DNA of 64,000 bases from assembly GCA_022495995.1 (NCBI GenBank), contig JAFEMH010002504.1:1-64000 (forward strand), written 5' to 3'. Positions 22,252 through 33,420 of the stretch are shown piece after piece. Position 1 is the stretch's first letter. Each line of letters opens with the position of its first letter. The notes under the pieces were generated by a model that saw only the letters and a program-made list of their open reading frames with translations, made no database searches and had not been told where the DNA came from. The position numbers and the translations under genes are program-made. The DNA is from Adenophora triphylla var. japonica (Eukaryota; Streptophyta; Magnoliopsida; Asterales; Campanulaceae).

Positions 22252-22883
22252 ATGATCCCCAACTGAAATTCCAAGTCTCGTCGTCGGTGATCTGCATACG
22301 ACTTCTGTCTACTCTGTGCGGTTAATAACCATTTCCGAATTTGTTGTACTTTATCTGCGGTCACTTGGACAATCTCCGGTCCTGTCAATTTTCTCTCACC
22401 CACTTCATCCCAGCATGTAGGTGATCTACACTTACGTCCATACAATGCCTCATACGGTGCCATACCGATACTAGCATGAAAACTATTGTTGTAGGCGAAT
22501 TCTATCAACGTCAAATGTTCATCCCAAGTCCCTTGCCAATGCAATGATGTAGCTCTTAACATATCTTCAAGAGTCTGAATAGTTCTCTCTGACTTTCCAT
22601 CTGTCTCCGGGTGAAAAGCTGTACTCATCGTCAAATCCGTACCCAATGCTTGTTGTAGACTCTTCCAAAATTTCGACGTGAACCTCGCATCTCGATCGAA
22701 TACTATCGAAACTGGTATTCCACGCAACCTTACAATCTCGTCAACATATAACTTGGCCAATTTCTCCAATGAATCTGTCACCTTAATTGCCAGAAAGTGA
22801 GCCGACTTCGTAAGTCTGTCCACTATAACCCAAATTGCATTATGACCCTTCAATGTCTTTGGTAGTCCCACTACTAAATCCAT
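22242..22883 (-). pseudogene. Integrase catalytic core of element D
   Basis: The DDE acids can be placed. The first Asp is in [12 protein letters not shown], the second in [12 protein letters not shown], and the Glu in [10 protein letters not shown]. Sequence is continuous for over 200 residues, then runs out of frame into the chromodomain part. The domain would insert element DNA into the host chromosome. It is separated from its zinc-binding part by a break near 22890-22940. Confidence 0.88.
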
Positions 22884-22943
22884 AGCTATATTCTCCCATT
22901 TCCATTCCGGTATTGGTAACGACTGTAGTAAGCCTGCCGGTTT

Positions 22944-23321
22944 CTAGTGTTCACTCTTCACTTGCTGACATACTAAACATCTTGATACAAATTCTGCCAC
23001 ATCTCCCTTCATGTTGTTCCACCAAAATGATTCCCTTAGATTCCAATACATCTTTGTCTTTCCAGGATGTACAGAAAACCTTGAACAGTGAGTTTCCTTC
23101 AGAATTTCCCTTTTTATATCTTCATTGCTTGGCACCCAAATCCTTGATTGGTACCTCAAGATCCCATCGTCTCCCACACGAAAATTTGTTACTTTTCCTT
23201 TTGTCATACTCTCGCGTATCTTTACAGCCTCCTCTTCATTTCCTTGTGCTTCATTGATTCGGTCCAAAAGTGTTGGCTGAACACTTAAAAGAGCCAAATA
23301 CTCTTTAACTCTAACTTCCAT
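22944..23321 (-). pseudogene. Integrase zinc-binding domain of element D
   Basis: The HHCC residues are visible: two His in THCSRFSVHPGKTKMYW and two Cys in CLVCQQVK. Upstream residues link to RNase H. It normally stabilises the integrase multimer. Stops separate it from both neighbours. Confidence 0.8.
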
Positions 23322-23350
23322 ACCTGAAACCTCAATACTATCCCATGTAC

Positions 23351-23650
23351 TTACTCCTTAGAAATCAACATCGCTAAGGTTCCACGATTCTTCCTACTAA
23401 AAGCATCCGCCACTTTATTGACCTTCCCTGGATGATACAAAATTGTATAATCATAATCCTTAAGCAACTCTAACCATCTCCTTTGCCTCATGTTAAGCTC
23501 CTTCTGGGTGAAAATATACTTAAGACTCTTATGATCCGTATAAATATGACAAGTTACCCCATGCAAGTAATGTCTCCAAATTTTCAATGCATATACTACG
23601 GCTGCTAACTCCAAATCATGGGTTGGGTAATTCTTCTCATGGTTCTTCAA
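23351..23650 (-). pseudogene. RNase H domain of element D (C-terminal part)
   Basis: Motifs include [34 protein letters not shown] and a final VADAFSR. This is the ordinary retroelement RNase H that removes RNA from the RNA-DNA hybrid. The N-terminal part is spread over broken frames at 23650-23950. Confidence 0.85.
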
Positions 23651-24660
23651 TTACCTTGACGCATAAGTTATAACCTTATCAATCTGCATTAACACGCAGC
23701 CTAATCCCTTAACTGAAGCATCACTATAAATCACAAATCCGTCCGATCCGGATGGTAAGGTAAGAACTAGTGGGGACACTAACCTTCGCTTCAGCTCTTG
23801 AAAATTCTTCTCACATCCTTCCGATCAAACAAACTTTGCTCCCTTCTGTGTTAACCTTGTTAACGGCACTAAAAACTTTGAGAATCCCTGAACGAATCTC
23901 CTATAATATCCAGCTAATCCCAGGAAACTTCTTATCTCGCTAACCGTGGTTGGTCTCTCCCAATTCACTATCGCTTCTACTTTGTTAGATCCACTTCAAT
24001 CCCATCCTCAGATACCACATGCCCTAAGAATGCCACTTTCTCCAGCCAAAATTCTCACTTCTTAAATTTAACAAACAACTTTTGTTCCCTCAAGATCTGC
24101 AGTACTAACCTCAAATGCTCTTCATGTTCCTCCTTAGTCTTAGAATACACCAAGATATCATCTATAAGCGCAATGACACACTTATCCAAGAACTCCTGAA
24201 ATATTCTATTCATAAGTTCCATGAATGCAGCTGGGGTGTTCGTTAATCCAAATGGCATTACCAAAAACTCATAATGACCTTACCTTGTCCTAAAGGCCAT
24301 CTTTGCAACATCCTCCTTTTTCACTCTCAACTGATGATATCCAGATCTCTAATCTATCTTCGAGAAATAAAATGCTCCCCGAAGTTGGTCAAATAAGTCA
24401 TCAATTCTGGGTAATGGATATTGATTCCTCACCGTCACACGATTCACTTCCCGATAGTCGATACACATCCTCATCGATCTATCCTTCTTCTTCATAAATA
24501 ACACCGGTGCACCACATGTTGAAACACTCGGCCTAATCAAACCTTTATCCAATAATTCTTGCAGTTGTTCCCTCGGTTCCTTGAGTTCATTCGGTGCCAT
24601 TCTATATGGTGCCTGAGATATCACTGTGATCTCTGGTACTAAGTCTATGAAAAATTCCAC
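23650..24660 (-). pseudogene. Reverse transcriptase of element D
   Basis: The N-terminal fingers (24349-24660) contain [20 protein letters not shown]. The palm (24055-24264) contains [13 protein letters not shown] and the catalytic pair in LIDDILVYS. Both catalytic aspartates of the xxDD box are kept. The two parts are in different frames with a break at about 24265-24348, and more breaks occur toward RNase H. Confidence 0.88.
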
Positions 24661-25265
24661 CTCTCTCTCTCTGGTGGTATTCCCGGCAAATCTTCTGGAA
24701 ATACATCCTTAAAATCTCTGATCACTGAAAGCGATTCTAAACTTACCTTTTTCTTGTCTGTCTCACCAATATAGGCCAAGAACCCTTCACAACCTTTCCT
24801 TAACATCTTCTGAGCCTTCATTACCGAAATAAGACCCAATCGAAATCTCGGTTTCGATCCTTGAAAACAGAATTCTTCTCCAGATGGTAATCTCAATTGC
24901 ACTTCCTTCTTAAAACAGTCTACCCTGGCTTGGTACGCAACTAACCAATCCATCCCCAAGATAATATCAAATTCATTCATTTCTAATTCGATAAGTTCAA
25001 CCTCGAGTTCTCTGTCTCTTATTTTCAAAGGGCACATCTTATAAACATACGAAATAGGAATCGACTCTTTAGTCGGAGTATCTAAAACAAGAGGTATTTC
25101 TAATGCCTCGGGTTTCAAGTTCATTTTCTTAGCTAAACGAGTGCTAATAACAGAATGTGTAGCACCAGTGTCTATCAATGCATACACACTATGAGTATAG
25201 AGTTGGAGCGTACCTGCCACAAGATCATTGATAGCCCTCGCGTCTCTCGCAGTCATGGTGAACAC
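24645..25265 (-). pseudogene. Aspartic protease of element D
   Basis: 206 residues. The active site ALIDTGATHSVIS is intact, and the C-terminal hydrophobic strand IILGMDWLVAYQARVDC is present. This retropepsin would cut the gag-pol polyprotein. It overlaps the RT frame by a few bases, and the last part runs into the RT linker ([12 protein letters not shown]). Confidence 0.9.
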
Positions 25266-26348
25266 TCATCCACGACCTCCTCCATTTCCCTTATCATTCT
25301 TGGCTCCTTGAACATTCCCAGCCTTCTTAGACTCCGGGCACTTCCACTGTGGATGTCCCACATTGTCACAATTAAAGCACTTCTTTTCCTTATACCAGCA
25401 TCCCTCTGTCTTGTGCTTCCCGTTGCACAATTGGCACCTATCATCTGATCCTTTTCCTTGAGTGTTATTTTGATCCCCATCATTGCGGTTACCATTTGTT
25501 CTGATATTTATTACTAGCGACTTCCTTTCAGTGGTTCTCATGCGCAGCCTTCCTTTTGTTACTGGTCCCATCTCGGTTCCAGCTTCCCGTATACCCTCTG
25601 CTTCTACCTAATTCTTTCTCTGTCATTTTCTTCTTCTCTTTGCGCTTGTTTCGAAAACTATTTTCTTCTTTTTCTACCACCCTTGCCCTGTCCAGCACTT
25701 GTCCAAAAGTTGGCAGCATTAGCGGAGTAATCCTGTATTGGATCCTGTCACTCAACCCAGCCACGAACTTCCTTGCCTTCTGTTACTCATTGTCAAAGAA
25801 CGTTGGCAAATTCTATCAGCTCTGTGAACTTTGCACACTATTCTTCCACTGTCATGTTCTCCTGAGTCAGCATCATAAACTCTGCCACTTTGGCATTCCG
25901 AACGCTTGCCGGGTAGTACTTCTCATTAAATACATTCCTGCACATCTCCCACGTGAAGTTGCCATCTCCACATGTAGTAGCCGCCCTCTTCTCGACTTCC
26001 CACCATTTCAGTGCTTGTCCTTTCAGCATAAAGGTTGGAAACACCACCTTCTGCTCAGGTGTCTAAGTCAGCGTGTCAAATACTTTTCCATGTCTTGATC
26101 CAATCTTCCGGTTTCTCCTTCGCACTGCCGGAAAACAACTCCGGGTTCCTTTTCTAAAAAATCTCCAACGGATCTCTCAGCAGTATTTGTTGAGCTTGTG
26201 GCTACGGCAGAGCCAAAGTTGCTACTACTTTCCCTATGCTAGCGACCGTCTGGTTCAATGTTTGCAGGAGGTTCACCATGTATGGGTCTGCATGCTCCTG
26301 GTTGCGTCCGTTGCTGTTACTGGTGTTACTTCTGTTGTTTCTCGACAT
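25253..26348 (-). pseudogene. Gag of element D with zinc knuckle
   Basis: The start at 26348 (MSRNN) is followed by an asparagine-rich N-terminus and a premature TAG at 26202-26204. The capsid part (about 25838-26047) contains MLKGQALKWWEVEK and FNEKYYP. Near the C-terminus CQLCNGKHKTEGC is followed by CFNCDNVGHPQWKC, a standard CX2CX4HX4C RNA-binding knuckle. At least three frame changes break it. Confidence 0.8.
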
Positions 26349-26501
26349 CTGAGAACAATACAATACCCTCATTAAGGTTACAATTCTAAGCGCTTACACT
26401 CACGCTAATACTAGCAATAATCAATGCTAAAACTTTTATATCATAAAATAAACCGTCTTATCAGGCTAAACATTTAATTCACAGGTCAATCAACTAGACC
26501 A

Positions 26502-26655
26502 TTGGTCGTTTCAATAGACCGACACTACTTTCACATGTCATTTCAATAGACCAACATCACATTCAAAGGTCATTTCAATATACCTAAATTACTTTTCACA
26601 TTGGTCATTTCAATAGATCAATTATTATTCACACTTGGCCGTTTCAATAGGCCGA
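26502..26655 (-). repeat. Hairpin array between extra ORF and gag of element D
   Basis: Five units spaced about 30-35 bases have an almost constant loop (plus strand RTTTCAATA) and short arms: GGTC/GACC, GTC/GAC, GGTC/TACC, TTGGTC/GATCAA and TTGGCC/GGCCGA. Arm changes are partly compensating. On the element RNA these would lie shortly upstream of the gag start. Confidence 0.75.
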
Positions 26656-26850
26656 TCTTCATTCCGGTTAACATACTAATTTAACACTATGAAACAAATT
26701 CAATAAAAACACAATGCAACAGAATGGACTAAACTTTATTTCATTAAAAAAACACTTTGAATCAAAACAATTCTATCCTCGAGTTCTTACTACTAGAACT
26801 AAAATACTACTAACTACTCTAGAAAGCAAAAGCAAAACACTCTACTTTAC

Positions 26851-26921
26851 TCATGGAATTACATTCTTCCTAGGCCTTCCCCTAGGTCTTCTACTTGGTC
26901 TTTTTACTATCTTTTGGGATC
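26851..26921 (-). pseudogene. C-terminal end of the extra ORF of element D (AT-hook)
   Basis: Directly beside the element C insertion, 23 codons end at a TGA (26851-26853). They include RPRGRPRK at 26866-26889, a textbook AT-hook for minor-groove DNA binding. The reading frame is the continuation, across the GGATC duplication, of the ORF at 43897-44370. Confidence 0.65.
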
Positions 26922-28340
26922 TGAATGTGCGCTCGCCCTTCGCGAAATTTTTGGGTTTCACGGTGAAAGAGTAAGAAGAGAGTCGCCACGCCATGCTTAA
27001 GAGGTGCACTTTGAAAAACCTATGAAAAGAGAACGGGTTCGGGGGTCAGGTTACGTGTTGGGAAGAACCGAGAGTTCACCCAACACGCCTCATCCGTAGA
27101 CGAGTCTTTCAATTAAACATTCAAGCAAATCCAAAAGTGTGTGCAAATGTTGACAATAAACAAGTGTGGTAAACATGCATTTTATTAATATGAATCGAGA
27201 CTTACAACTTGTGAGCCCATTATTTAGGGAGGCCACATCCCTACTACAACAATCTAAAACAGAATACAAAGGGAAAAGGTTTCTGCAGACAGGCATGATA
27301 TGTCGCATGACACATGACACAGGTGACCAGATGTGTCGCGTGACACAGGATCACCTATGAACAATATGTCGCGTGACATACAGAGGCCATCTGCAGAAAC
27401 TTACACAATGAATACCAGAATCAACAACAACTAACACAGATCTAATTAATTGACCAGATTAGATACGAAATACAGAAATAACAACAAATCGACCCCGGGA
27501 GTGTGGATATGGGTAGATCCACACCCCCTTGGGGTTTAAACACCAAATTCAAGCAAGTATTCAACAATAATAGCTCAATTACACAGATTAAACAAGTTAA
27601 ACAGAGAGATTGCGATTGGGATTCAGTAATCTAGACAGATAGAGTCTGATTACTGAATCCTAACAGAATTAAACAATAGAATTATGAAGAATTGAGTAGA
27701 AGGAAGAGAGAAGAGGGAGTTTGAGATTTGTTACCCTTGTTGCTTCCACGAGTTCTGTATCAAGTTAGATACAGAACCCTTCAATTTGCTGCTTCTGGTC
27801 TTGGGGGGCCTGAGAGAATTGGTGCAAAGGATCCAAGTGGTTTGGTTTAGAAGATGGGTTTGAATTGGAGGGAATTGGGTAGGTTGAAGGTAGGAGAGAG
27901 AGAGAATTGTGTTTGGGGGGCTTTGTTATGACGCAATTCCTGCAGAGTAACAGTAGACTGAAGTTGGGATCCATTTCTGAGAGGGGGAGGGTCTTATTTA
28001 TAGGCTGCAGTTAGTGGTCACCTTGTGTCGCACGACTATACGCAACCACTTTCCATGCCCCGACTTGTCGCGTGACACAAGGTGGCCTCAACCGTTTTTG
28101 GTGCCAAAACCAGTTTCTGGAACATTTAGGCCTAAATACCTAAAAAGTCCAAAAAGGTTTATTCCCAACAGGTCCCTTGGCATGAGCAAGGTACCAAAAG
28201 GTACTTCCTTCTCGGGAAACTTGTGAAATGTTTCCGAAAGTCTCGGGATAGGCCGGGAATTTACCAAAATGCCCCTTAATGCAGTTTTATGATATTAAAA
28301 TGCATCTAAAAGGATTGCGAATTGGATTGGCGTACTTACA
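26922..28340 (-). repeat. 3' LTR of element C
   Basis: On the minus strand it starts TGTAAGTACGCCAATC and ends GCGCACATTCA. TATA on the minus strand is at 27995-28003, with CG dyads upstream at 28027-28036 and 28066-28077. More TGTCGCRYGACA-like copies lie in the transcribed part (27298-27390). A GAGTCGCCACGCC block near the end is shared with LTRs A and B. Confidence 0.93.
27995..28077 (-). promoter_or_regulatory. TATA box and dyad motifs of 3' LTR C
   Basis: The minus strand has TATAAATAA. Upstream are GTCGCACGAC (28027-28036) and TGTCGCGTGACA (28066-28077). In the 5' LTR the second site reads TGTCACGTGACA (43617-43628), a perfect palindrome containing the G-box core CACGTG. Confidence 0.65.
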
Positions 28341-28530
28341 GAGCCCCTCGGCAACGTCACTTTTGGAAAAAAGTGGGGTTGTCGATAAAATAAGACCCAA
28401 TCCCAATGAGCATCAAGGGATAAGGCGACGGGCTAGAAGGTGAATATGGGGAATCTGATGGCTGGACCTTTCTGAGAAAGGATTCCTACGTATCCCTTAA
28501 AAAGGGAATCAAGCCAAATCGTAGTTCAGA
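28341..28530 (-). promoter_or_regulatory. Polypurine tract, hairpin and conserved block of element C
   Basis: On the minus strand CCGAGGGGCTC abuts the LTR. Just upstream is a perfect stem CACTTTT/AAAAGTG (28358-28375). Further upstream (28480-28529) is a block with GGCTTGATTCCC and GGGATACGTAGGAATCC. All three parts have counterparts in element A. Confidence 0.8.
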
Positions 28531-28589
28531 ATTACCAAAACCAATCCATAAGCAAGAAAGGGGTAGAGATGTATCTTCATACCTTTGCT

Positions 28590-29470
28590 GTGCTTACCTG
28601 TGACTTCTTGAGGGGTCGGTACTACTGCGGTTGGCTAGTAGCTGCCTTTTGTGCCAGGTTGTAGGCTAGGAGGGACTCATCTTTGCAACCGGTATTTGTG
28701 AGTAGGCTATGGGAGGGTCTCATGCTATCGCTGTTGACGAGTTGTAGCTGCCGGAGGGTCTCATGCTACAACTGGTCTTTGTGGATGTCGGAGGGACTCA
28801 TACCACATTGTTGGTGCAGGGTAGTTGCCAGAGGGTCTCACACTACTGCTACTTCTCTTCGTGGATGCCGGAGGGACTCATACCACTTTGTTGGTGCAGG
28901 GTAGTTATCGGAGGGTCTCACACTACTGCTTCTTCTCTTCGTGGATGTCGGAGGGACTCATACCACTTTGTTGGTGTAGGGTAGTTGCTGGAGGGTCTCA
29001 CACTACTGCTGCTTCTCTTCGTGGATGCCGGAGGGACTCATACCACTTCTGCTTCTGCTTTGCTGGGGATAGGTGTAGCTGCCAGGGGTCTCACGCTACT
29101 TTTTTTGCTCTGTTGGGGATAAGTGTAGCTGCCAGGGGTCTCATGCTATAGCTGCCAGGGGTCTCATGCTACTTCTTTTCTGCTCTTTTGTTGTTCTTTT
29201 ACCGGTTTTGCTGCTGGACTGTTTTTTGTTGCCTGTTGATTTTTGTGTCTTGGACTTCTCTTGGTAAGTCGGGGACTCTGCTTTTGTCTGTGCCTCGGGG
29301 CTACTGATCTTTGAAATTTTTGCTTGGTAAACTGGAGACTCTGCTTTCTGGGGAGTTGGCTTCCTTTTGGGATTTTTGCCTGGTAAGCCGGGGACTCTGC
29401 TTTCTGGGGAGTTGGCTTCTTTTTGGGATTTTTGGGGCCGTTGATCTTGCTGTGCTCTGCTTGGGAGACT
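28590..29470 (-). repeat. Tandem arrays in the 3' untranslated region of element C
   Basis: About five units of roughly 82 bp (28660-29170) read, on the plus strand, GGAGGGTCTCACACTACTGC and GGATGCCGGAGGGACTCATA. A second array of about 63 bp (29240-29460) contains CTGGTAAGCCGGGGACTCTG. Such arrays before the 3' LTR are a known habit of the Tat lineage. Confidence 0.85.
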
Positions 29471-29872
29471 ATCAGAGATACGGGCTTTTTTGTTCTTTCT
29501 TTTATTTTCGATTTGGCCTGAGGGCCAGTCTCTAAGGATTGACGGGGCTCAGTTGATCATTGTACCTGCGAGGGAGAAACAACAACTCTAAGCGCTGCAT
29601 CTAACTAAGCTATCTTGTTAGCAAAGATTAACCTATGTTAGCTTGTTTGCACGAGTCTGTCTGTTCTGGGAAGGAAACGCGATCATTGTGTTAAAAGGTC
29701 GGCTGTGTCAGGTTTGTGCATGAGGTTTTGGGACTGTCTTGGATAGGTGTGTATGGTAGGGGTCCTCTCCCGTGTATTTTCATGGGCATGTATATGAGGG
29801 TAGGAGGTGTATTATAGCAACGACGAGTCGGAAAATGCTCTGGGGTAACCACTGCAGGCTTTTCTACACTGT

Positions 29873-31735
29873 ATGCTATCAACCAATATGTGTCGCCCGA
29901 CATGCTATGTCTGCTTGGCCTATCGTGTCGTACGACTGAGAGGAGCTCATAACAGGTCCCTTTTAAAGTCGGTTCAGGCTTCATTTGCAAACACTGTCTT
30001 CTTAGTAGAGGAAACCAGCAGCCCCTATTTGGCAGATAAGCGAATTATTTGGCCAAAACTGATACTTTCGGTTGCAATGGAGCATTATAACAAAGAGTTT
30101 GCTTCTCGGGAATGTCAATTTCATCGGGACTTTGTCAAAATTTGGGGATTTCATCTGAGGCAACATAGGAGGGTTATTGACAAGCGGTACAATATGCCAT
30201 GCATTTGGTCCTTAAAAGACTGGAGGGTCGACTGGGATTTGCTTCAGGCTGCATCTTGCTTCTGAGACTCAGAGCGTCATGTCATTTCTTTGTCATACAA
30301 TGACCTGACCCCAACCATGGAAGACTTTAGGGCATTGACGGGCTTGGGCGAGGCGGAAATTGTAGCATTCCCACGGGACGGTCGGGCGGTTATGGAGCAG
30401 TTATCGGACTTCTTGTGTCTGCCAGCGGATCAGGTGTTATTTATGATTCTGGGTGATGGGTCCATAGACTTGACTCGGATGGCTAGGTTACGCCTGTCCC
30501 GTCCTGAGCTGTTTGACCTTTCTACCTCTTTGGATATATTCATGCTGTTCACCCTGTCGGCTTACTATTTCTGCGGATATGCCGGAGTCTGCTCAAGTGC
30601 GTTGCTGGAGATTGTCAGGCAACTGAGGGGTGACCGGGGTGTAGATCTTCGCCAAATTCAATCCGGTCAAGGGGAGATGGACGTTGTACCACTGTTGCTG
30701 GCTGAGACCTACCATGGCATCGACAGGCTAGCAGGGGGAACAGACTTCATGGGAGCAGGCAGCCCCAGTTTGTTATCTTTGTGGTTCTCTGAGAGGTTAC
30801 GCTTGATTGGGCCATTACCAGAGGGTCAGACGGCAATGCCTTGGGTGACCCGGCCACGCAGGCTGCTGAGGGATATGGCCGCTGACAGTTGGCAGATGAG
30901 ATTGTCGCGGTACGTGACTACTGATCTGAGCTTTTGGATTCCTGCCTGGAATTTACAGACCATGAGAGACATTCAGGATGGATCAGTAGTAGTCAGGCTG
31001 CCAGGCTTGCATGTATCTTCTTTCTGTATCCCATCATTGGTGAGCAGACAGTATAGATACCCTCAGCAGATTGTCCGAGCTTTGAGGGAGAGGCTGATGA
31101 CCGATGATGTTCCGATGTCTATGACCGAGCCCCAAGTTATATTGTTTTTCAATAGATCCTTTCTGGAGGGTTTTCTTCCCACTCGTGTACTTCTTCGACA
31201 GTCCAGAGGGTTTACATTTCTGACCACAGAGTATTTGACTTGGTATGAGGAGCATCAGGGTCTTGCACAGTTGGCTATAGAGGCTTGCCGCCGGGAATAC
31301 TTGGGAGCAGATTATCCGTCCAGTCGGACCTTCAGGGATACAGAGGCACGGGGAAACCCAGACAATGTTACCGGTGATGCTGCTGAGGACTATCGGAAAC
31401 AAGAGATCCGGAGGGCTGCTTTGAGGGATGATCCAGAGGTGATGGCTCGCAGAGAAGTCTTGAGACAAGAGAGGATTGCTAGGGCCGCCTTGAGGGAGAC
31501 TGGTCTGATTGAACCACCGGCGCGTGTTATTCCTGAATTGGGACTGGCACAAACAGATTTATTCGACATTCCTAAGCTAAAGATCTCCCGGGGACCGAGG
31601 AAGCGGAAGGATAGAGGAGCGAGTTGCGGGAACGAGTTTCTAGACACTTTTCTGAGAGATAGGGGACTATTTTGTTTTGTATTTTTGAGGGTAGGAATTA
31701 TTTGTATGGAAACTGAGTATCCTTTGATTACTTAA
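29873..31735 (+). pseudogene. Antisense extra ORF of element C, plant-mobile-domain-like
   Basis: On the strand opposite to pol, one frame of about 620 codons is broken only by a TGA at 30263-30265. A likely start is Met at 30077 or one of the earlier ones. The segment around the break (ND LTPTMEDFRALTGLGE) matches the L-x-P-T-x-E-D-x-x-x-L-T-G-L signature of the plant mobile domain family. Following parts include LLLAETYHGIDR, a tryptophan-rich WIPAWNLQTMRDIQDGS and FCIPSLVSRQ, then a charged C-terminal helix region and a basic tail (RGPRKRKDRG). Extra antisense ORFs between pol and 3' LTR are known in Tat elements; their role is unknown. The pol and ORF ends converge about 500 bases apart. 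Confidence 0.75.
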
Positions 31736-31739
31736 TGCA

Positions 31740-32242
31740 GACGAAATAGATGTTGAAAATTTATTCCTTTTATTCGCAGCAGGCTTTTTGAGTCAAAAGC
31801 AGGCCGTGCTTGAACTCATCAAAAAGAATATTAACTCAGAATGAACCTTTGAAAAGCTTTGGAACTGTAGTCAAAACACTTTTTGGCAGGATGAGAGATT
31901 TTTGCAGCAATTTAGACCGAACCACAAGTGGTTGCCTACGTTCCCCTTTTGTAAAGAGAACTAAGGGGCTCAGGTCTCCGTAGTTCGACTCAATCAACTT
32001 TGTGTTTAAGAAAGGGGAAGATAGAAGGGGGACATGGTGCAACCCTGTTTTTTACCTAAACCGCCCTTTTTAGGGTTTTCGGTCTAGCTGGGTATATTCT
32101 TTAGCACCGGGCGCGTCCCTTATTTTTGCATGGACTGCCTTTTGAGAGGTTTTCAGTCTCATCTGGGACAATTTTATTGCGCCTTTATTTATCATTCTCT
32201 TCTTTTACTTTCTTTTTTTTTATAGAGGGGGAAAAGACTCGA
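31740..32242. other. Spacer between convergent pol and antisense ORF of element C
   Basis: About 500 bases without a recognisable domain. A T-rich tract near 32205-32222 and a C-rich/GGG-rich stretch near 31940-32080 are the only features. It could hold 3' ends of both transcripts, but I see no clear signal. Confidence 0.4.
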
Positions 32243-33420
32243 TCATACATAATACCTCCGCAACTTGTCTCCATTGAAGGGGTGCAAGAATGGGTTACCA
32301 TCCAGATCTGTCAGCTGCATAGCTCCTGCGGAGAATACTTTCTTCACTAGAAACGGTCCAACCCAAACAGGTGCCCATTTACCCAATGCATTGTTCTGAT
32401 TTGAGGGTTTCATCTTAAGAACCAGATCGCCAACTTTGATGTCTCTGGGTTTCAGTTTCTTGTCTAAAGCACGGGCCATTCTTCTCTGGTATGCCCGGTT
32501 ATGCTCCATGGCTTTCAATCTGCGTTCATCTAACAGAGTCAATTCATTATATCGACTTTGGAGCCATTCAATCTCATTTATCTCGTTCTCGAACAAAACC
32601 CGGAGGGATGGAATCTCTAGCTCAATGGGCATGATAGCCTCTATTCTGTAAGTCAGAGCGTATGGGGTTGCGCCATTGGCAGTTCGAATTGAAGTGCGGT
32701 AGCCCCACAATGCTAAGTACAACTTCTCCGGCCAATCTCGTCCTCGTTCGGCCATCTTCTTTATGATTCTCTCCAAGTTCTTATTGGCAACCTCAACAGC
32801 ACCGTTCGTCTGCGGTCTGCATGGTGAAGATTTATGGCGCTTGACCTTGTATTTAGTAACCGATCAGTTTCTCCTTTGAAATGGGTTCCATTGTCAGAAA
32901 TGATCTCATTTGGGACTCCATAGAGGCAGAAGATCTATTCCTTTATGAATCGAGCAACTTTCTTGGCTGTGAGCACTTTGTAAGACGTAGCTTCTACCCA
33001 TTTTGTGAAGTAATCTACCACAACCAATACAAATGAGTGTCCATTGCTCCTGGGCGGAGTTATTTTCCCAATGACATCAATCCCCCATGTTGCAAAGGGC
33101 CACGGAGCTGTCATACAGTATAGGTCATGAGGAGGGATGTGGTTCAGGTTGGAGAATCGTTGGCATTTATCACAAGTCCGCACAAACTGGATGCAATCAG
33201 TCTCAATAGTAATCCAGAAGTAACCAAGTCTGATAATGTTATGCATAAGGGATCGAGCGTTCATATGAGGTCCGCAGGCACCGTTATGAACATCTTCCAT
33301 TACTCTTTGGGCCTTTTCTTTGCTGATACAGAGCAGGAGTGGGCAACCTTCCCTTTTCTTCCATAACTCATTGCTAAGTATGACGTACTGTGCTGATAGT
33401 CTCTTAGAGCTTGCAAGCTT
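32243..33420 (-). pseudogene. Integrase of element C
   Basis: The zinc-binding part reads MEDVHNGACGPHMNARSLMH and CDKCQRF. The core acids are Asp in TWGIDVIGKI, Asp in IISDNGTHFKG and Glu in the VEVANKN segment. The C-terminal barrel (KVGDLVLKMKPS, WVGPFLVKKVFSAGAMQLTD) ends at the natural stop 32243. Breaks are a frameshift near 33415, a TAG at 32935-32937 between the first and second Asp, and a frameshift near 32855. There is no chromodomain, as expected for the Tat lineage. Confidence 0.88.

Noticed and set aside
28683..29151. Frames with repeated GGTHTTLLVQG-like peptides
   Set aside because: Translation of the 82 bp array in the 3' untranslated region of element C in different frames; no independent support.
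31034..31552. 172-codon minus-strand frame
   Set aside because: Shadow of the antisense ORF of element C, which has family-wide similarity on the plus strand.
30290..31735. Host gene for a plant mobile domain protein
   Set aside because: It lies inside a complete Tat element between pol and the 3' LTR, and a homologous copy has the same position in element E, so it belongs to the element.
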